A stretch of DNA of 64,000 nucleotides from Brachionus koreanus. Lineage: Eukaryota > Rotifera > Eurotatoria > Ploima > Brachionidae. Below, piece by piece: positions 1 to 14,715 of the stretch. A model generated the notes under the pieces. It saw only the letters and a program-made list of their open reading frames with translations. It did no database searches and was not told the origin of the DNA. Position 1 is the stretch's first letter; every line of letters begins with the position of its first letter. The stretch spans positions 1-64,000 of the forward strand of contig PJRA01000376.1 of NCBI GenBank assembly GCA_016987375.1, read 5' to 3'. The translations under genes were made by a program, and so were the position numbers.

Positions 1-2128
1 GTACACAAGATATATTTTGGCTGTATCGACGGTAAAAATTATTAAATATGTAACTTAAACTTGCACTTGGATTGCAATGTTTTTTTTTTTCTAATTCTAT
101 TTTTCGAATATTTCTAGCACAAAAATTCTATGCATTTATTCTAAATTATTTTAAATAATTCTGAAATTATTTTCTATAATCATAGTTGGGACGCTCATGG
201 AAACATTTATGTCTTTGAACTAACACTTGCAATCAAACTTTAAAAAAGTTGAAGTTTCTATCCGTCTAACATTTTCATTTTAGGAAAAAAATAAAAAAAA
301 ATTTTTTAATTTAAAATATCTGCAAAAAAATCGATTTTTTTTCTTTAATATATGGCTAAAAGATAGAATATTTAATGCTAAAAAAGAATTGTTAAATGGT
401 ATCAGAATAAAATTTTTTTTTCCTTTATGCAGTTTTATCAACGTATTTATATTGATTTAAATGATGCATCATGTGCCAGCAAAGATTAATTCTACTGAAT
501 ACAGAATCAAAATAGCTGAATTTGGTGTTTCTCAAGAATCTTTCATTTGACTTTTGTTATTTTTATTTTTATTAATGATCTATCCGAATTCATAAGTAAT
601 GATAAGTAATGAAACCAAAATATTGTTGTTATCTTGGTATTTCCAAGACTCTAAGTCATTTTGTATGTTAAAATTAACAGAATTGAATTCTTTTTAAATT
701 ATATTTCAATTTTTTTATTTAGTTGTAAAAAATTTTTTGAAATAAAAAATTTAAATAAAAATTTTGATATTGTTGCGTCATTATTTAAAAAATGGATGAA
801 GAATTTTTTGCCATTCTCGATCAGAATGTTCGGCATATGGCTGCTGAACGTTAACAGACGTTGCCTGGTTTTTCCTCATGATTTGGAAGATTTCGATATT
901 AAACTTCGCATTGAAATTTGAAGGAAACTACTTAAAAAAATTATCTAGATGAATGGTTTTTCAGATGGAACTTTACTTATGATGAGAAGTTGATCTATTA
1001 TATGATATCAGAAATCAATGGTTGCTCCAGTATCAACCAGCCCAGTCAGCTGTAAAAAAGAATTAATTTTTCTTTTAAATTATCGATGATTGATGATTTA
1101 TCATTTTTCATTTCGTCAATGTTACATTCAAAAATTTAGTTGACTTGCAATTGACAAAAATTTTTAAATTTTGGGAATAAAAATTATCATTACATATTTT
1201 AATGACCTTCCTTTTCTTTATATAACAGTGTTTGAAGATGACACAACCATTAGTCATTCTAAACTTAGAGAGTGTTTTATTTTCTGTATTTCCGCAAAAA
1301 AAAGAAAGTTTGGACATTAAAGTGTTTCTTCTATTCGTAAATATTTTTAGTCTAAAAAAGTGACTAAATTAAAGAAATTTATTCATTTTCTTCTTATATT
1401 ATAAAAAAGAAAATAAATATTTTGTTTACTATGGCAAATGACTAGTGAATTTTCTTTTAAAGGAGATTTTTGACTCAAATAGTACCAAGTTCTATTTGTG
1501 GTAACTTGTATTTGATGAAATACGTTATTTTTTTCTTGTCTCTATATTTTCTTAATGATTAGTGCTTTTATAATAAGGTTGATATAAACTAGTCGAAAAC
1601 GTTAATAATAATAGAAGTAATCGAGTTTATTTTAATTTTAAATATTTAGTTTTTATTTTTATCAATTTTAAGAAATTATTTTGTTTTATTTTTAAATACT
1701 TAAATGCTATTAATGAAAAATATTTTATTAACAAATAAATGAAAAAAATTTGACTTGCTTTTTTCCAAATTTTTTTGACTCATTGACGAAATTGTCATAT
1801 CCTAATAACCCTTTAAAGATCAATAAATGACCACATAATTAACTTATTTTTAAACTTTAAATCGTAAATATTTCATTTAAACATTCTTTTACGATTTTTT
1901 ACATAAATGTATTTTTTTTATTAATTTTAAAAAACCTGTTCTTCTATCCAATTTTTCTCTTAAAGAAGTTTTAAAGAAAAAATCAATTTTCGCTTAACAA
2001 AAGTTTTACCATATATAAATACCAAGTTGCCATGACAACCAATTTTAAACATACAAAAGTTAAAAATTATTATTACAATATATATATTTTTCACTATTCT
2101 AAACATATAATATCAATTATTATTTAAA
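1..2128. other. AT-rich 5' flank, no supported gene
   Basis: This stretch upstream of CFAP70 is almost entirely A/T runs. One less AT-rich patch at about 790-1060 has short open frames on the plus strand (for example the ATG at 793, closed by a stop after 20 codons), but they are broken by stops and resemble nothing I recognise. It may be a decayed mobile-element fragment. I see no tRNA, clear promoter motif or repeat array. Confidence 0.5.
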
Positions 2129-5100
2129 ATGCAAGACGGTCAGAAATCTAAGCTATCAATTCATTCTAGTAATGACAAATCAACCGAGAAAATAAATGTT
2201 TTTATCAAAAAATGCAAAAACCTAGTAATTAAAGCAAAAAAATTAAATTGTTTAATTTTTAATTTTTCTTATTTAATAATAAAATAAAGGTTACTCAAAA
2301 ACCAGAAGGAGTTTCGCTTTACGCCAAAATTGATTTTAATGAAGTACAGATAGCTGAATCGCCTAAATTTCATATTACTCCTGAGAATACGCCAGATATA
2401 AATTTCAGCGCTAATCTTAATGTTGTAACTTCAGATTACTTTAGCATTGATGATTTAGCATTCAAGCCAGTTATCAGTAAATAAAATTAATTCAAATTAT
2501 TTAATGATTATTATTTCTTTTCAGTTACTCTCATCGAAGTTTTACCAAAAGAAAAAAAGCAAAAAGAAGAAAAAATTCAAACATTTGGTCAATGTACTTT
2601 TGACTTGCTTGATATAATTCGAGGCAAGACCGAACTGTCTCTAAAACTTTCAGTCTATCCAACACCAGGCTCAACATTAGAAGCTCATTCACAAGATGTT
2701 CCATTAGTAATCAAAAAATAAATTTTTGAAATAAAATTTTTCTAATTCATAAATTAGCCCGAACTTGAGATTAGAGTAATGATTGAACAGCCAATTATTA
2801 GTGAAGATGATTTATCAAAGTCGAATCTTTTGACCATAAATCTTGATTCAATGTATGCAGTACCAGAGCAATGGTTGAACAACAACCGAGAGTATGCATA
2901 TACTTCTTCTTTACCTTTGCCTTTGAATGAAGAAAAAGATAATCCAATCGCTTTTGTTAATGGTATTCTAAAATCACCTTCAGATCCACCAGTTAAACAA
3001 AAGCGATATGCTGACACACGTGGAATTCAGGCAACCAATGCTATTTTCTTGCCAACTTTGGCTCATCATGAAGAAGAAGATGTAGAAGAACTTGGAGATT
3101 TTGCTTCCAAGGAAGAAGCCGAGTATAGACAAACAGCTGAAAAGGAAAAACATCGAGTTGTCTGGAATTCGGAGCGCAGATGCTATCTCAATCATTCTTC
3201 CAACATTGCGTAGTTAAATTAAATTAAAAAATAAATTTTTATTCAAAATTTTAAAAATTAAAAGAATGAGAGATCAAATATTGAAAGCAAGATATTGGCC
3301 CATTGAAATAATGAGATCAGCTATACCTTCAGGAGTTAAAGGAAAAAGAGTAATTTTTAAGACATTTTAAAGACCTAATAAAAAGATGAAATTAACTAGA
3401 TATTTGTATTAACTAATAGAAAAAAGACAAAACACTATGTAAAATCATTTTTTACTAGATAAAGAATGTATTTGATAGACAATGAAATGAAAAAAATTTT
3501 ATAAAATGATTAATTTTTTCTTCTTTTATTGCTCGATTCATGAACATGACACTTTTTTTTGGTCTATCACGGCTATGTTTGCGTTGAGTTGTTTCTACAC
3601 CAACAGAAATTCTTAATTCAACGTGGTTTATTTCTTCTTCCTCTTCGTTTTAATAAATGATTTCTGTTATTTATTTGTTTATTTACCGGGATATCTAGAT
3701 AGTCTTCATATGTATCTTCATTGCTAGAATCACTGACAGTTACACCGGATCATCTTTTCTGGTCAATTGGTTTGTTGGTCAGTGTTTTCATTGCAAGATT
3801 CGGTGTTCTCCAAACTAGTCGTATTCGAAGAGTCGGTAGCTGGATGCATCATTTTTCAATTGTTTTAGTAAATTAGCAAAATTAAGTAAATCTAAGAGAA
3901 TTTAAAGAGGATTCATAACTTACTCGACATGGTATTTGATCGAGTTTAATAAATTAATTAATTAATTAGTCAAAAAAATATTCAATTATATTTAGTTAAT
4001 TAATAAAATTGTCTATGTGCTAAATTTATTATCTAGTAAATAATTTTTTTATATAGTACATTTAATACATTTTATCTAGTAGGTTCATCCTTTTATATAG
4101 AATACACTAATATTGTGTGTTTTATGTTATGTGTTTAAAGACCATCTATATTACTTGAAAAATCAAGTTTGCAGAAAAAATATTTAAAATAATCTAACTC
4201 CAATTGTTAAATCAAAAAAAATATTTAATTTTAAATTAGGTCAATTTATTGTTTCTTACTAAACAAGATTTTTCTTATCTCACTAAATTGTCTCATGTAT
4301 TCTTTTTTAATCAATTTTGAACATAGTTGTACTGAGCTTATTCTATTTATGTTTATTAGATAAAAATATTTACAAAAAATTTAAAAAATTTTATTTAGGA
4401 TGAAGACTTGAATATGTCCTATCACGGAGTTGCCTTTGTTGACATGCAGCCGTTGTTGTATCCGGGTGCCACTCATATTCGAGGAGCCTATAAAATTCAT
4501 CCTTTCCAAGACGGCGAATATTCGACAAAAACAAAAAGGAAAATTGGCATCGCTGATGAAGCGCTCAGAGTCGTTTGTTCGCTGTATGATCGAAATTTTG
4601 CTGTAATGCCAATCAAAAAAGAGCAAAAAACTGTCGAAAAAAGAGAAAATAAAAAAGTAAAATTAAAATATGTTTGACAAATTGCTTCTAAATTAAGTCA
4701 TTATGAAATTTTTTTGGCTAGTTTATAGATTCTGCTACTTCATTTGAATAGCTTGTTAAGAATCTTAAAATATTTTCTTATATTATTTTAAATTTAACAT
4801 TATTTCAACTTAGGCGCCTAGTTTTTTATTTAATTTTGATTCAGCAATCATGAATATTTTTTTACATGTTCTTGAAAGAAAAAAGTAAGGAAAAAATCCA
4901 AAAATAAAAAAAATTATTTATATTTTCTTATTTAAATATTGTTCATAATACTTATTCATATAAAGTTATTTCAAAAAAGATTATATCATTTTTTGGGTAA
5001 ATGTAAAAATTTGCCTTATGCTCTAGAGATAAATAATCAGACTAAGTATAATTTCTAGTTAAAAAAAGTAAACAATAAATTTTAAATCATAAAAAAAATT

Positions 5101-8100
5101 TTATTTTCATTAATTTTTCATTAAAATTGGGAATATTTGTTTTTTTATTAAGAAAATTAAACATGATTGTGAATCAAAAAATACTAAACGCTCTGTTGAT
5201 TTGTTTGATAGTAAATGAAATTTAAAAAACAAAAATTTATTTATAAAAAATAGCTAAATTGAAATTTAATTTTAATCTTTAATCTATGAAAAAAAAAATC
5301 AAAAAATTTCAAAAATTAATTAGGCCCGTGAGTCAAACGCAGACGCTCATGACATGAGTCAATCTGTCCAACAGATTATTGAGTCTAAGTCTTTTGTTGT
5401 TATCGATATTAAATTTGATAAACCATTGATACCGAGAAAACCTCTTGATTACTTAGCTAAAAAGTATATTATTCTATTTTAAAGTTTAAAAAATTGAGCT
5501 TTAGAATTTTAATTAAGAGTGTCGGAATTGATACCTCCAAGACCAAAGTATCCTCTGAAAACAAACAGTGCCGAAAAAGCTGTGTCCGACTATCATGGAC
5601 AGATTAAAAGTATCTTAAATGCAGTATTAGAAGACTATAGAAAATTAAATCTCGATCAAAATGACTTCGGTTCTGAAAGCTCGAGTAAATCATCCAGAGA
5701 ATCCGAGCTTGAATTCAAGTAAAAATTAGCAAATTTTGTTCATAATTTTAATAATTTGTATTTTTTTAGACGAAAAAAGCTATTATATGAGCTTAATTCA
5801 ACAGGAAAATATTTTGCTTTCAAGGAACAATTAAAAAACAGTGTTATTAAGATTGTTAGAGAAAAGTTTTTGAGAACTAGTGTACTGAATGATCCTGATG
5901 AGCTGCAACAATTTTTGTCCGAACTCTACGTGTTTTTAATTGACGAACTGCATAAATCATTAAATAATTCACTCACTGTTGAAGATGTGCCTGCGATTGA
6001 GACCAATTTGAATGACAATCAACAATTGAAACACTTTGCTGTTGAAGCCGAAATGAACCGAAACTATGATCTTGCTGCTTATTATTACCAGGAGGTATTG
6101 TTACTTCTTCTTATAATTTGTTTTTCATCAGTTAACTTCAAAAACAATTTAAATTGGCTTGACTAGAATATTTAACCTCAGAAATTTACTGACCTAAAAA
6201 AATTAACAAATGCTATTCATGATTAAGCTATAAATATTTGAATTCTGTAAATTAAATTAAGATTAACCATCGATTTAAAATCTTTATTTTTATGTAAAGT
6301 TTGGAGCATTTTTATTTTGCTTATTGCTGGACTATAAGAATGAGAATATTTTTTTTTCTCAAAACTTATTTTAAATGTATCTTTTAGTTCATGCCAAGCG
6401 ATAATTTACTTTTTTTTTTAAATTTAAGCTAATGATGGCGATTTATAATAAAATCTCTAATTGATAAAATATTGAAATAATTTATTAATTATCATTATTT
6501 AATTATGTTTACATTTTAAATTTTGGAAGTATGAAGATATAATTTGAAATTACATGTTCTTTTTCAACTTTTAGGAACAGATTTCTTCAAAAATAAATGA
6601 TTATGACCATTTTAAATGAAAGAAAGATACTTTTCTATCGGCATTTCTAATTACAAGGTTAAATAAATCAAAAAATTATAATATCATTCTTTTTTTTTAA
6701 ATTTTTCAAATATTAGTTTCATTTTTGGATGGTGAATATTATGCAATTAAGACAAAATAACAAGCTTGATTTATATGAATTATCCAAAATACTTGGCCAT
6801 GCTTTGCTCCTCATGAATAATTGTTTCCGCATCAAATTATGGTCATATACTTCAATATGCATTATTAAAAATTAAATTATATTTTATTTAATTTTAAATT
6901 TTGTATCTCATTTAATTTTATCACGCTATAAAGAACTGATGATCCTACTAAGTTAATCTTGATTGTACTTTTCTGATTTCAGATTAAAAAACTTAAAAAT
7001 AAAACTACCAATATCATGTAAAGAAGAGAACTTTGATTAAGATAATAGAAGAATGAATGAGATTTTTTTCGTTAAATTTTTTATTAACTATCAATATTAA
7101 ATTCTATTTTCAAATAATAAGATGTAATACGACTTGAGTTTTGGAATTACAAAGTTTCTAAAATCAAAAATATCCAAAAAATAAATAAAATGAAAAATTC
7201 TATTCTTCAACAAAATATCATAAAACATTGCTTAACTTACACTTTTACTTTTAAAATTATCAGCAATAAATTTTTTTGTTATCTTTTTTCTTCAATTATT
7301 TCACAAATTTTTTTTAGATTAAAAATTAAGTTCTGTAAAATGCAACATGGTGCTAAAGATATAGTTGCATAAAAGTTAGAAGAAAAAATTTTTGATTTAT
7401 TTTGATTTTATTATAATTTGTAGGGTTGCAGAATTCAAAAGTTAGATCTATGGATCATCTAATTTTTCAAGTTTTTATCTTCTCTTTACTTCAAAATTTC
7501 ACATAGTTAATGTTAAATGATAAAAAAAATTACGGACTCAATTTCAATTTTGATTAATGTGAAATTCAGAAAATTTTAAGTTAATTTAATTCAATTCTTT
7601 AAATAATATTATTAAATTAAAAAAAAAACAGTTTTTTTCATTTTAGTTAAATAAATTTTTTTTTAAAGAGAATCGCTCGCGAAAAAGATAATTTTTCAAA
7701 TTGGTTTGACTACGCTGCATTTAATCTACTGATAGAAGACTTGGCTAGAAGTGAAGAATGTCTTAAAGAGTGCATATCAATTAATCCCAATGATTTAAAT
7801 GGGTAAATAAATCTAAAATCTTATATATTCAACAATTAATATTTTAATTTGAAAAGACTTTTGCTATTCAGTGTTATATCGACAATACAAGAAAAATATG
7901 AAATGGCTGAAACTTTTTTAGAAAGAGTCATTGCCCAAGAGAGTGAAAATGTTATTGCTTGGACATTATACGCAATGCTTTATGAACAAAAAGGCCAAGA
8001 TTTAAATGCTGATATAACCCTTAAAAAAGTTACTAAAATGAATCAGGCCCAATTGAATGAATTAATGATTAGTATGAATATCCAACCACCACAGCCTGAG

Positions 8101-9372
8101 ACAGAAGATGAAGCTACTAAAAAAGAAGAAGGTAAAAAATATTAAAAAGTTACAAATAAAAATGCTAAAAAAAGTTCAGTATTAATAAGAATAAGAATTT
8201 TTTTCTTCAGGCTTTTATTTTTAGTTTTAACTTAATCTGACTCTTTAATTTTAATAAAAATAGAATTAGTTGATGACAGTAAAATACATTCCGAATCAAA
8301 GAGCAGAAATAGTAAGCGTGGAACGATAACTAATCCAAATAAATCAAAAATTGATATTGGCCCGAAGAGCAAATCTCCTGCAATAATCAATCCAAAAATT
8401 GATGAATTTGGCCCTACTCTAAAAGAGAGAGAGGCAACAACTGAATTGGCGATTAAAAAATCAATCTATTTGAGAACAGCATGCTTCTTGATAAAAAACA
8501 ATGCATTTTCTGTAAGCAATTTGTGATGATTTTTTTTTTATTTTTTAAAATTGAATTCAAGTGGGCCGAGAAATTTATGGCTAAAGAATTAGTGAATGTA
8601 AATGGAGGACCAAGTTGTCAATACCATATTTTATTAACCAAAATAAAGCTGGCTAAAAACGAACTTGAAGAGGCTGAAAAACATTGTTGTGAAGCTCTTT
8701 CTTTTGATTATCAGGTTTTTAATTTAAAAAATTTTTGTGCAATATTGTATTTCTATTTTAATTGTTTTTAAACTAATATAGAATTATGAAGCATGGATTT
8801 TATGGGCACATATTAGATATTTAGCAGGCGAGTTTAGAGATGCAAAAGAGCGGTATGAACGAGTTTTGTTGTTTCCTGAATTACCCACTCATCATACTCA
8901 TTCGATTTACATTCGATTAGCTTCAATATATTTAAAAGAAGAAAACGTAATTTTAAAGACAATTTTTTAAGATTTTAAACATTTCTTTCTAGTATGAAGA
9001 GTCAAAAAAACTATTTTTATACCCATGTAAAAATAGTCCATCATGCATGTCATGGCTAGGGGTTGGAATTTGTTGCTATAGGGTAACAGAATTAAAATTA
9101 AAACATAAAAAATAGATATAAAGAAAAAAAATTTTTTTTAGCTTGATCAATTAGAAGAGGCAAAAAATGCGTTAGCTGAAGCAAATATTTTGAACAACAA
9201 GGCTCCAGAAGTATGGGCATATCTATCACTTATATGTTTAAAAACAACTAAGCCACTTGAAGCTGAACAAGCTTATAAATATGCAATAAAATTAAATTTA
9301 GATAATCCAGAATTATTGGAAGAAATTCATATGCTTCAAGAGCAATTAGGTTTTGGCAATCCAGAATTTTAA
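2129..9372 (+). CDS. CFAP70: Cilia- and flagella-associated protein 70 (CFAP70), 16 exons
   Basis: CFAP70 is an axonemal protein of motile cilia and flagella, associated with the outer dynein arm base region. Sixteen exons with GT-AG borders join in phase to 3,222 nt (1,073 aa): 2129-2224, 2290-2476, 2525-2706, 2758-3209, 3265-3349, 4399-4656, 5324-5463, 5518-5718, 5770-6094, 7669-7802, 7857-8131, 8264-8511, 8562-8714, 8782-8946, 8993-9082 and 9142-9372. The N-terminal half is the C2-like region ([11 protein letters not shown] near residue 100, then RCYLN and YWPIEIMR). The middle carries YFAFKEQLK and [10 protein letters not shown]. The C-terminal half is a run of TPR helices, ending with [14 protein letters not shown] and a GFGNPEF terminus. 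Length and motif order agree with the vertebrate protein (about 1,120 aa). Introns 5 (3350-4398) and 9 (6095-7668) are unusually long for this window. The start is the first ATG after an AT-rich leader. Identification is from remembered family sequence, not a search. Confidence 0.93.
3495..3857 (-). pseudogene. Antisense acidic ORF fragments in CFAP70 intron 5
   Basis: On the minus strand within the long intron, an ATG near 3852 opens a short Ser/Thr/Asn-rich frame. A second frame follows with an acidic stretch ([16 protein letters not shown]) that ends at a GTAAAT donor-like site. Next comes a frame with [16 protein letters not shown] and then [15 protein letters not shown], which ends at about 3500. 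The composition resembles the linker between integrase and reverse transcriptase of a copia-type polyprotein, but the match is weak and the frames are not continuous. It may be a decayed retroelement or a degraded nested gene. Function is unknown. Confidence 0.25.
6095..7668 (+). other. Long CFAP70 intron 9, no internal gene seen
   Basis: This 1.57 kb intron separates the exon ending in AAYYYQE from the one starting RIAREKDN. It is AT-rich throughout. The short open frame at about 7190-7372 is a low-complexity A/T translation and has no recognisable domain. I found no repeat or RNA gene in it. Confidence 0.6.
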
Positions 9373-9699
9373 ACTTATATTAATTTTTGTTAAAAATTTA
9401 AATAAACTTTTTTCAAAAATCTTGGAAATTAAAGAATAATTTAAAATTGCTATGTTTTTCTTTGAAAGCACTTACTTTCTTTTTTTAAAGCATACTAATA
9501 TAAGATTTATATATTATTTTTTTACTAACATATGATTTTATATTTCATATTTGATAAATCATGCTCAGGTCAACTTTAAATTAACTATTTGAAATAATTT
9601 TTTGCCAGCTAAGATTCGTAATTCTTCTGTAAAACGGTGACTTAAAATTATATTGAAAAATAAAATTTTTTACAGAATTTATTAAATTTTCACATAAAT

Positions 9700-9992
9700 A
9701 TGCTGCAAGTTAGCCACCGAGGAGGCTTACGTATACTCTAAATTAAATTTAACATCAGGAAGAAAATTTGAGAAAAAGAAAAGAGAAGTGGAAAAAAGAA
9801 AAAAAAAAGAAAATAAAAAAAATTTTTACTTGAAATAAATGAAATGCTAATATGTATATGTATAAACCTGGATAACTTAATTCAACACGGACTAATATTA
9901 ACTCTTTTTTTTTTAGCTCCCATAGCCAGACTAAAGCTAGTCTCGCTCCGCAGGTATTGTGCTGTAGCTTATCATTATTATTATTATTATTA
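9700..9992 (+). mobile_element. Retroelement 3' end with ATT-repeat tail
   Basis: A less AT-rich segment (about 9895-9975) ends in GTGCTGTAGCTTATC followed by about six ATT units. The same kind of ending, GCCGTAGCTT followed by ATT repeats, closes the LINE at 31.9 kb. I therefore read this as the 3' end of a 5'-truncated non-LTR element of a related family. No reverse transcriptase frame remains. Confidence 0.5.
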
Positions 9993-11425
9993 ATATATTT
10001 ATTAGTCAAAAAAAAATATTTTATTAAAATATCATAATAATATATCTTGATTTTATTAATCAATCTATTGCTATTTCCTTGTGGATTTTTATTAGAATTA
10101 AACGATGCTAATCTTGATAATTCATTTTCACATGTATCATTTTTTTCTTTAGTTTAAAACATTGTCGTATGTTTTTTTCCATTTTCACTAGATGATATCC
10201 AGACAAATGTATTGAAAACCCGGATTTGCTGTTAGTCATATATTCACAAAAATTGAAGATGCATTCGAAGCTTGTTTCTTTGTTAAAGTTTCTTTGTTAA
10301 CAATTAAGCATATATTATATACTTTCTATATATTTTCTTCTGCAAGAATCAATAAGACATTGAAAAATAACAACATTTTTGAGTTTTTTTGGTGCTTATT
10401 TCTCAAATGATTGGCAAAACAACGAAAATTGAAATATTGTAATTTACATGATGAAAAAAGACATTTAAGTCTGATACTGGAAATTTTGAAATGGATTAAA
10501 TAAATATGGTCTATTAGCTTTTCTTTCTAAATTAAATTTAAACATTTTATATCATAAATATAAATTTTGTAAATTGAATTTTTATCAAAAGCAACTAGAG
10601 ATTTATCAAATCAATTATTTATTAAAAGTATTATAATTAATTAATTTAAAGTTCTTTTTATATATTTTAATTTGGATTTTAGAATAGTTTTCCAAAAAAT
10701 AAAATTTTTATTTTTTCATATAATAATATTTAATTTTATCTGTACAAAAGAAGGAAAATTTAAATCATAAAGATATCATTAAAGGATTTTATTTAATTCA
10801 TTATTTTATTGTCTCAATTTCTTTTTCAAAATCAAATGTCATCATTATTCTCATAATCATTATCATTATCATCAGAGACTTCTGATTGATTATCGTCCCC
10901 ATTTCTAAGAAGTTCAAGAGTTTTTCTTCGTGACATGGTTCAAAAATTTATTTTTATTTAAAGGAATTAAATTAAGTAGACTTGAATTTTTATTGAAATT
11001 AGAGCATAATTAGCCATGTATTTAATTTATTTTACAAAAAAAAAAGAATATTTTGGAGGGTCCAAAAAATCCCTCTTCAGATTTAACGCATACATTTTTT
11101 TATTATCATGAAAATAAAATTATTTTTAAATCAAAATTAATTTTTTTTAAATGTTTTTTTGATTTTAATTTTGATTGAAAAAAAATTTTAAAAAAAGATT
11201 AAATTTGTGGAACAACAAGCAAAAGAAGTTGAATCAAAAACAAAAAACCTGTTGTGAAAAAAAAAACCCTCCGGTTATTGAGTTTTAATGAGTAGAGGTA
11301 ATTCCTTTTAAATAAAAATTTTCCATCTTTTCGTATATTTATTTAAAATAATGATTAAAAAACGATTTAAATTAACAGACGATGAAAAAATTCAAGTTTA
11401 TTTATTTACTAGTAAAAGAGGAAGC
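9993..11425. other. Intergenic, AT-rich
   Basis: This spacer lies between the retroelement tail and the 3' end of SRP54. It holds one short acidic ORF (listed separately) and otherwise long A/T runs with no recognisable gene. Confidence 0.5.
10832..10936 (-). CDS. Short acidic ORF, 34 aa, doubtful
   Basis: This minus-strand ATG frame starts MSRRKTLELLRNGDDNQ and continues into a Asp/Asn/Glu-rich tail before a TGA. A basic MSRRK start followed by an acidic stretch recalls the N-terminus of piggyBac-type transposases, but there is no downstream transposase frame. It may be a first exon, a transposon scrap or chance. Confidence 0.2.
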   Translation of the reverse strand: MSRRKTLELLRNGDDNQSEVSDDNDNDYENNDDI

Positions 11426-13260
<1,835 letters not shown>

Positions 13261-13573
13261 TTAATCTACGGAAATAATATTTTTTTCTAATTTTTTATTT
13301 ATTTATCAATTGTACACGTAATTAAATTCTATTCAAAATTTTATGAAATGCAAAATTTAAATTAAAATAAATTACCAAGTAAATGTTTTTTTTATTTTAG
13401 TTTAATGTCAAAACTATTTTAACAAAATATATTTAAAATAGTAATAGGTAATCCGAAGATAAATATGCAATTACTTCCTTTCACTAAAAACTAGTCAATT
13501 TTTATTTTCACTTAGTCATTTATCTTTTTTTATTTTGTATGTTTTCATTCAATCGCTAGGCTGATAAGAAGAA

Positions 13574-13765
13574 CTATGATCCATTCTGAGCTGCCTGGGG
13601 TATTGCCTAAAATTATTTAAATAGATAAATAGTAATAGGTAATAATCAAGCTTTTTAATTAATTGAAGCTTCTTAATTTACATTTTGATCACCCAGTTTG
13701 CTCTCTTCGATCATGTTCTTCAAGGCACCCTGAATCATCACAGCATAGCAGCTACTTCCACACAT
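13574..13765 (-). CDS. Possible 38-aa two-exon small protein
   Basis: On the minus strand an ATG at 13765 opens MCGSSCYAVMIQGALKN and continues to a GT donor at 13681 (exon 13682-13765, 28 codons). An AG acceptor at 13607-13608 leads to a second exon (13574-13606) that stays in frame for 10 codons and stops at TAG. An in-frame stop lies just upstream of the ATG, so this is either a complete micro-ORF or the tail of a gene whose upstream exons I could not find. The segment is clearly less AT-rich than its surroundings, which favours constraint. I do not recognise the protein. Confidence 0.35.
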
Positions 13766-14715
13766 TTCAGCATTTTAAACTGAAATACCATGTCTAATTT
13801 TTTCATAATCTCACAATTCTCATAATTCAAATTTTTAAGATAATTAATTTTTAAAACAGATATTTGACTTGGACCGTAATAAAGTAAAATTATTTTCTTT
13901 TATATAACTAAGTAATTTTTTTATTTGGTTGGGAAAATTTTTCAAAATATTATTTTTAAGAAAAAAAATTAGTCCATGTTTTTCATTAATTAATAAGCTA
14001 ATAAAAAACTTAGAACTTGTGACCGAAAATCGTAAATTTTAGATTTTTAATAGCTTTTAATTTTTTTAAGTTTTAATTAATAAACTAAAACAAGCTAAAG
14101 CTTGATAAAGAAATAAATAAATATCTAACTAAAAATATAAAGTTTAAATATATAAAATTCAGGTTTTGTTTCTAATTAAACAAATACTTGAATATTTAAA
14201 GAATGCAATTTTTCTAATTTAACTTTAAATAAAGTTCTTAACAATAAGCATAACAATTAAATAGATCAATTAAAATAAGAGAACACTGCCACTTTGTTAT
14301 ATTAATGGGTCTTGTCACGTCTGTGGCCATTTTTTTTTTACATATAAATTTTAATTCTAATTGATGGTCAATAAACAGACGACCTAAAAATCCTAAATTT
14401 CAAATTAATTTTCATTTTGACTAGCTTTTCTAGAACTACGAGTATATATAATCGTTTATCAATTTCACCTTCTTTTGCTAAATGAATCAAGGCACCATCA
14501 TCGTTTTTTATAAAAAATTTTTAATGCATCTTATTGAGTTTTCTAAATAAAATAGCTACGCCATAATTTTTTTTCTTATAACCCATTTTCATTATGTGAA
14601 TTATTCCGGAATTATCTCACTAATTAACCGGATATTAGAATACTCTTTTATTTTATTTAATTTTAGTCTTAAGTTAAAAATTTTTGTATCGCATTAAAAA
14701 AGCAATTATAAATTA
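13766..14715. other. Intergenic, AT-rich
   Basis: Low-complexity A/T sequence lies between the small ORF and the Rep-like element. I see no supported gene, RNA or repeat. Confidence 0.5.

Noticed and set aside
661..921. 86-codon plus-strand frame near the window start
   Set aside because: It is mostly a translation of A/T runs, has no ATG-linked context or domain, and other frames in the less AT-rich part are equally open but interrupted.
2754..3195. Minus-strand frames over CFAP70 exon 4
   Set aside because: They are antisense shadows of a well-supported exon.
4381..4626. Minus-strand frame over CFAP70 exon 6
   Set aside because: It is an antisense shadow of a real exon.
10290..10330. Candidate tRNA or small-RNA hairpins in AT-rich spacers
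   Set aside because: I found no cloverleaf with conserved A and B box sequences. AT-rich hairpins are expected by chance at this composition.
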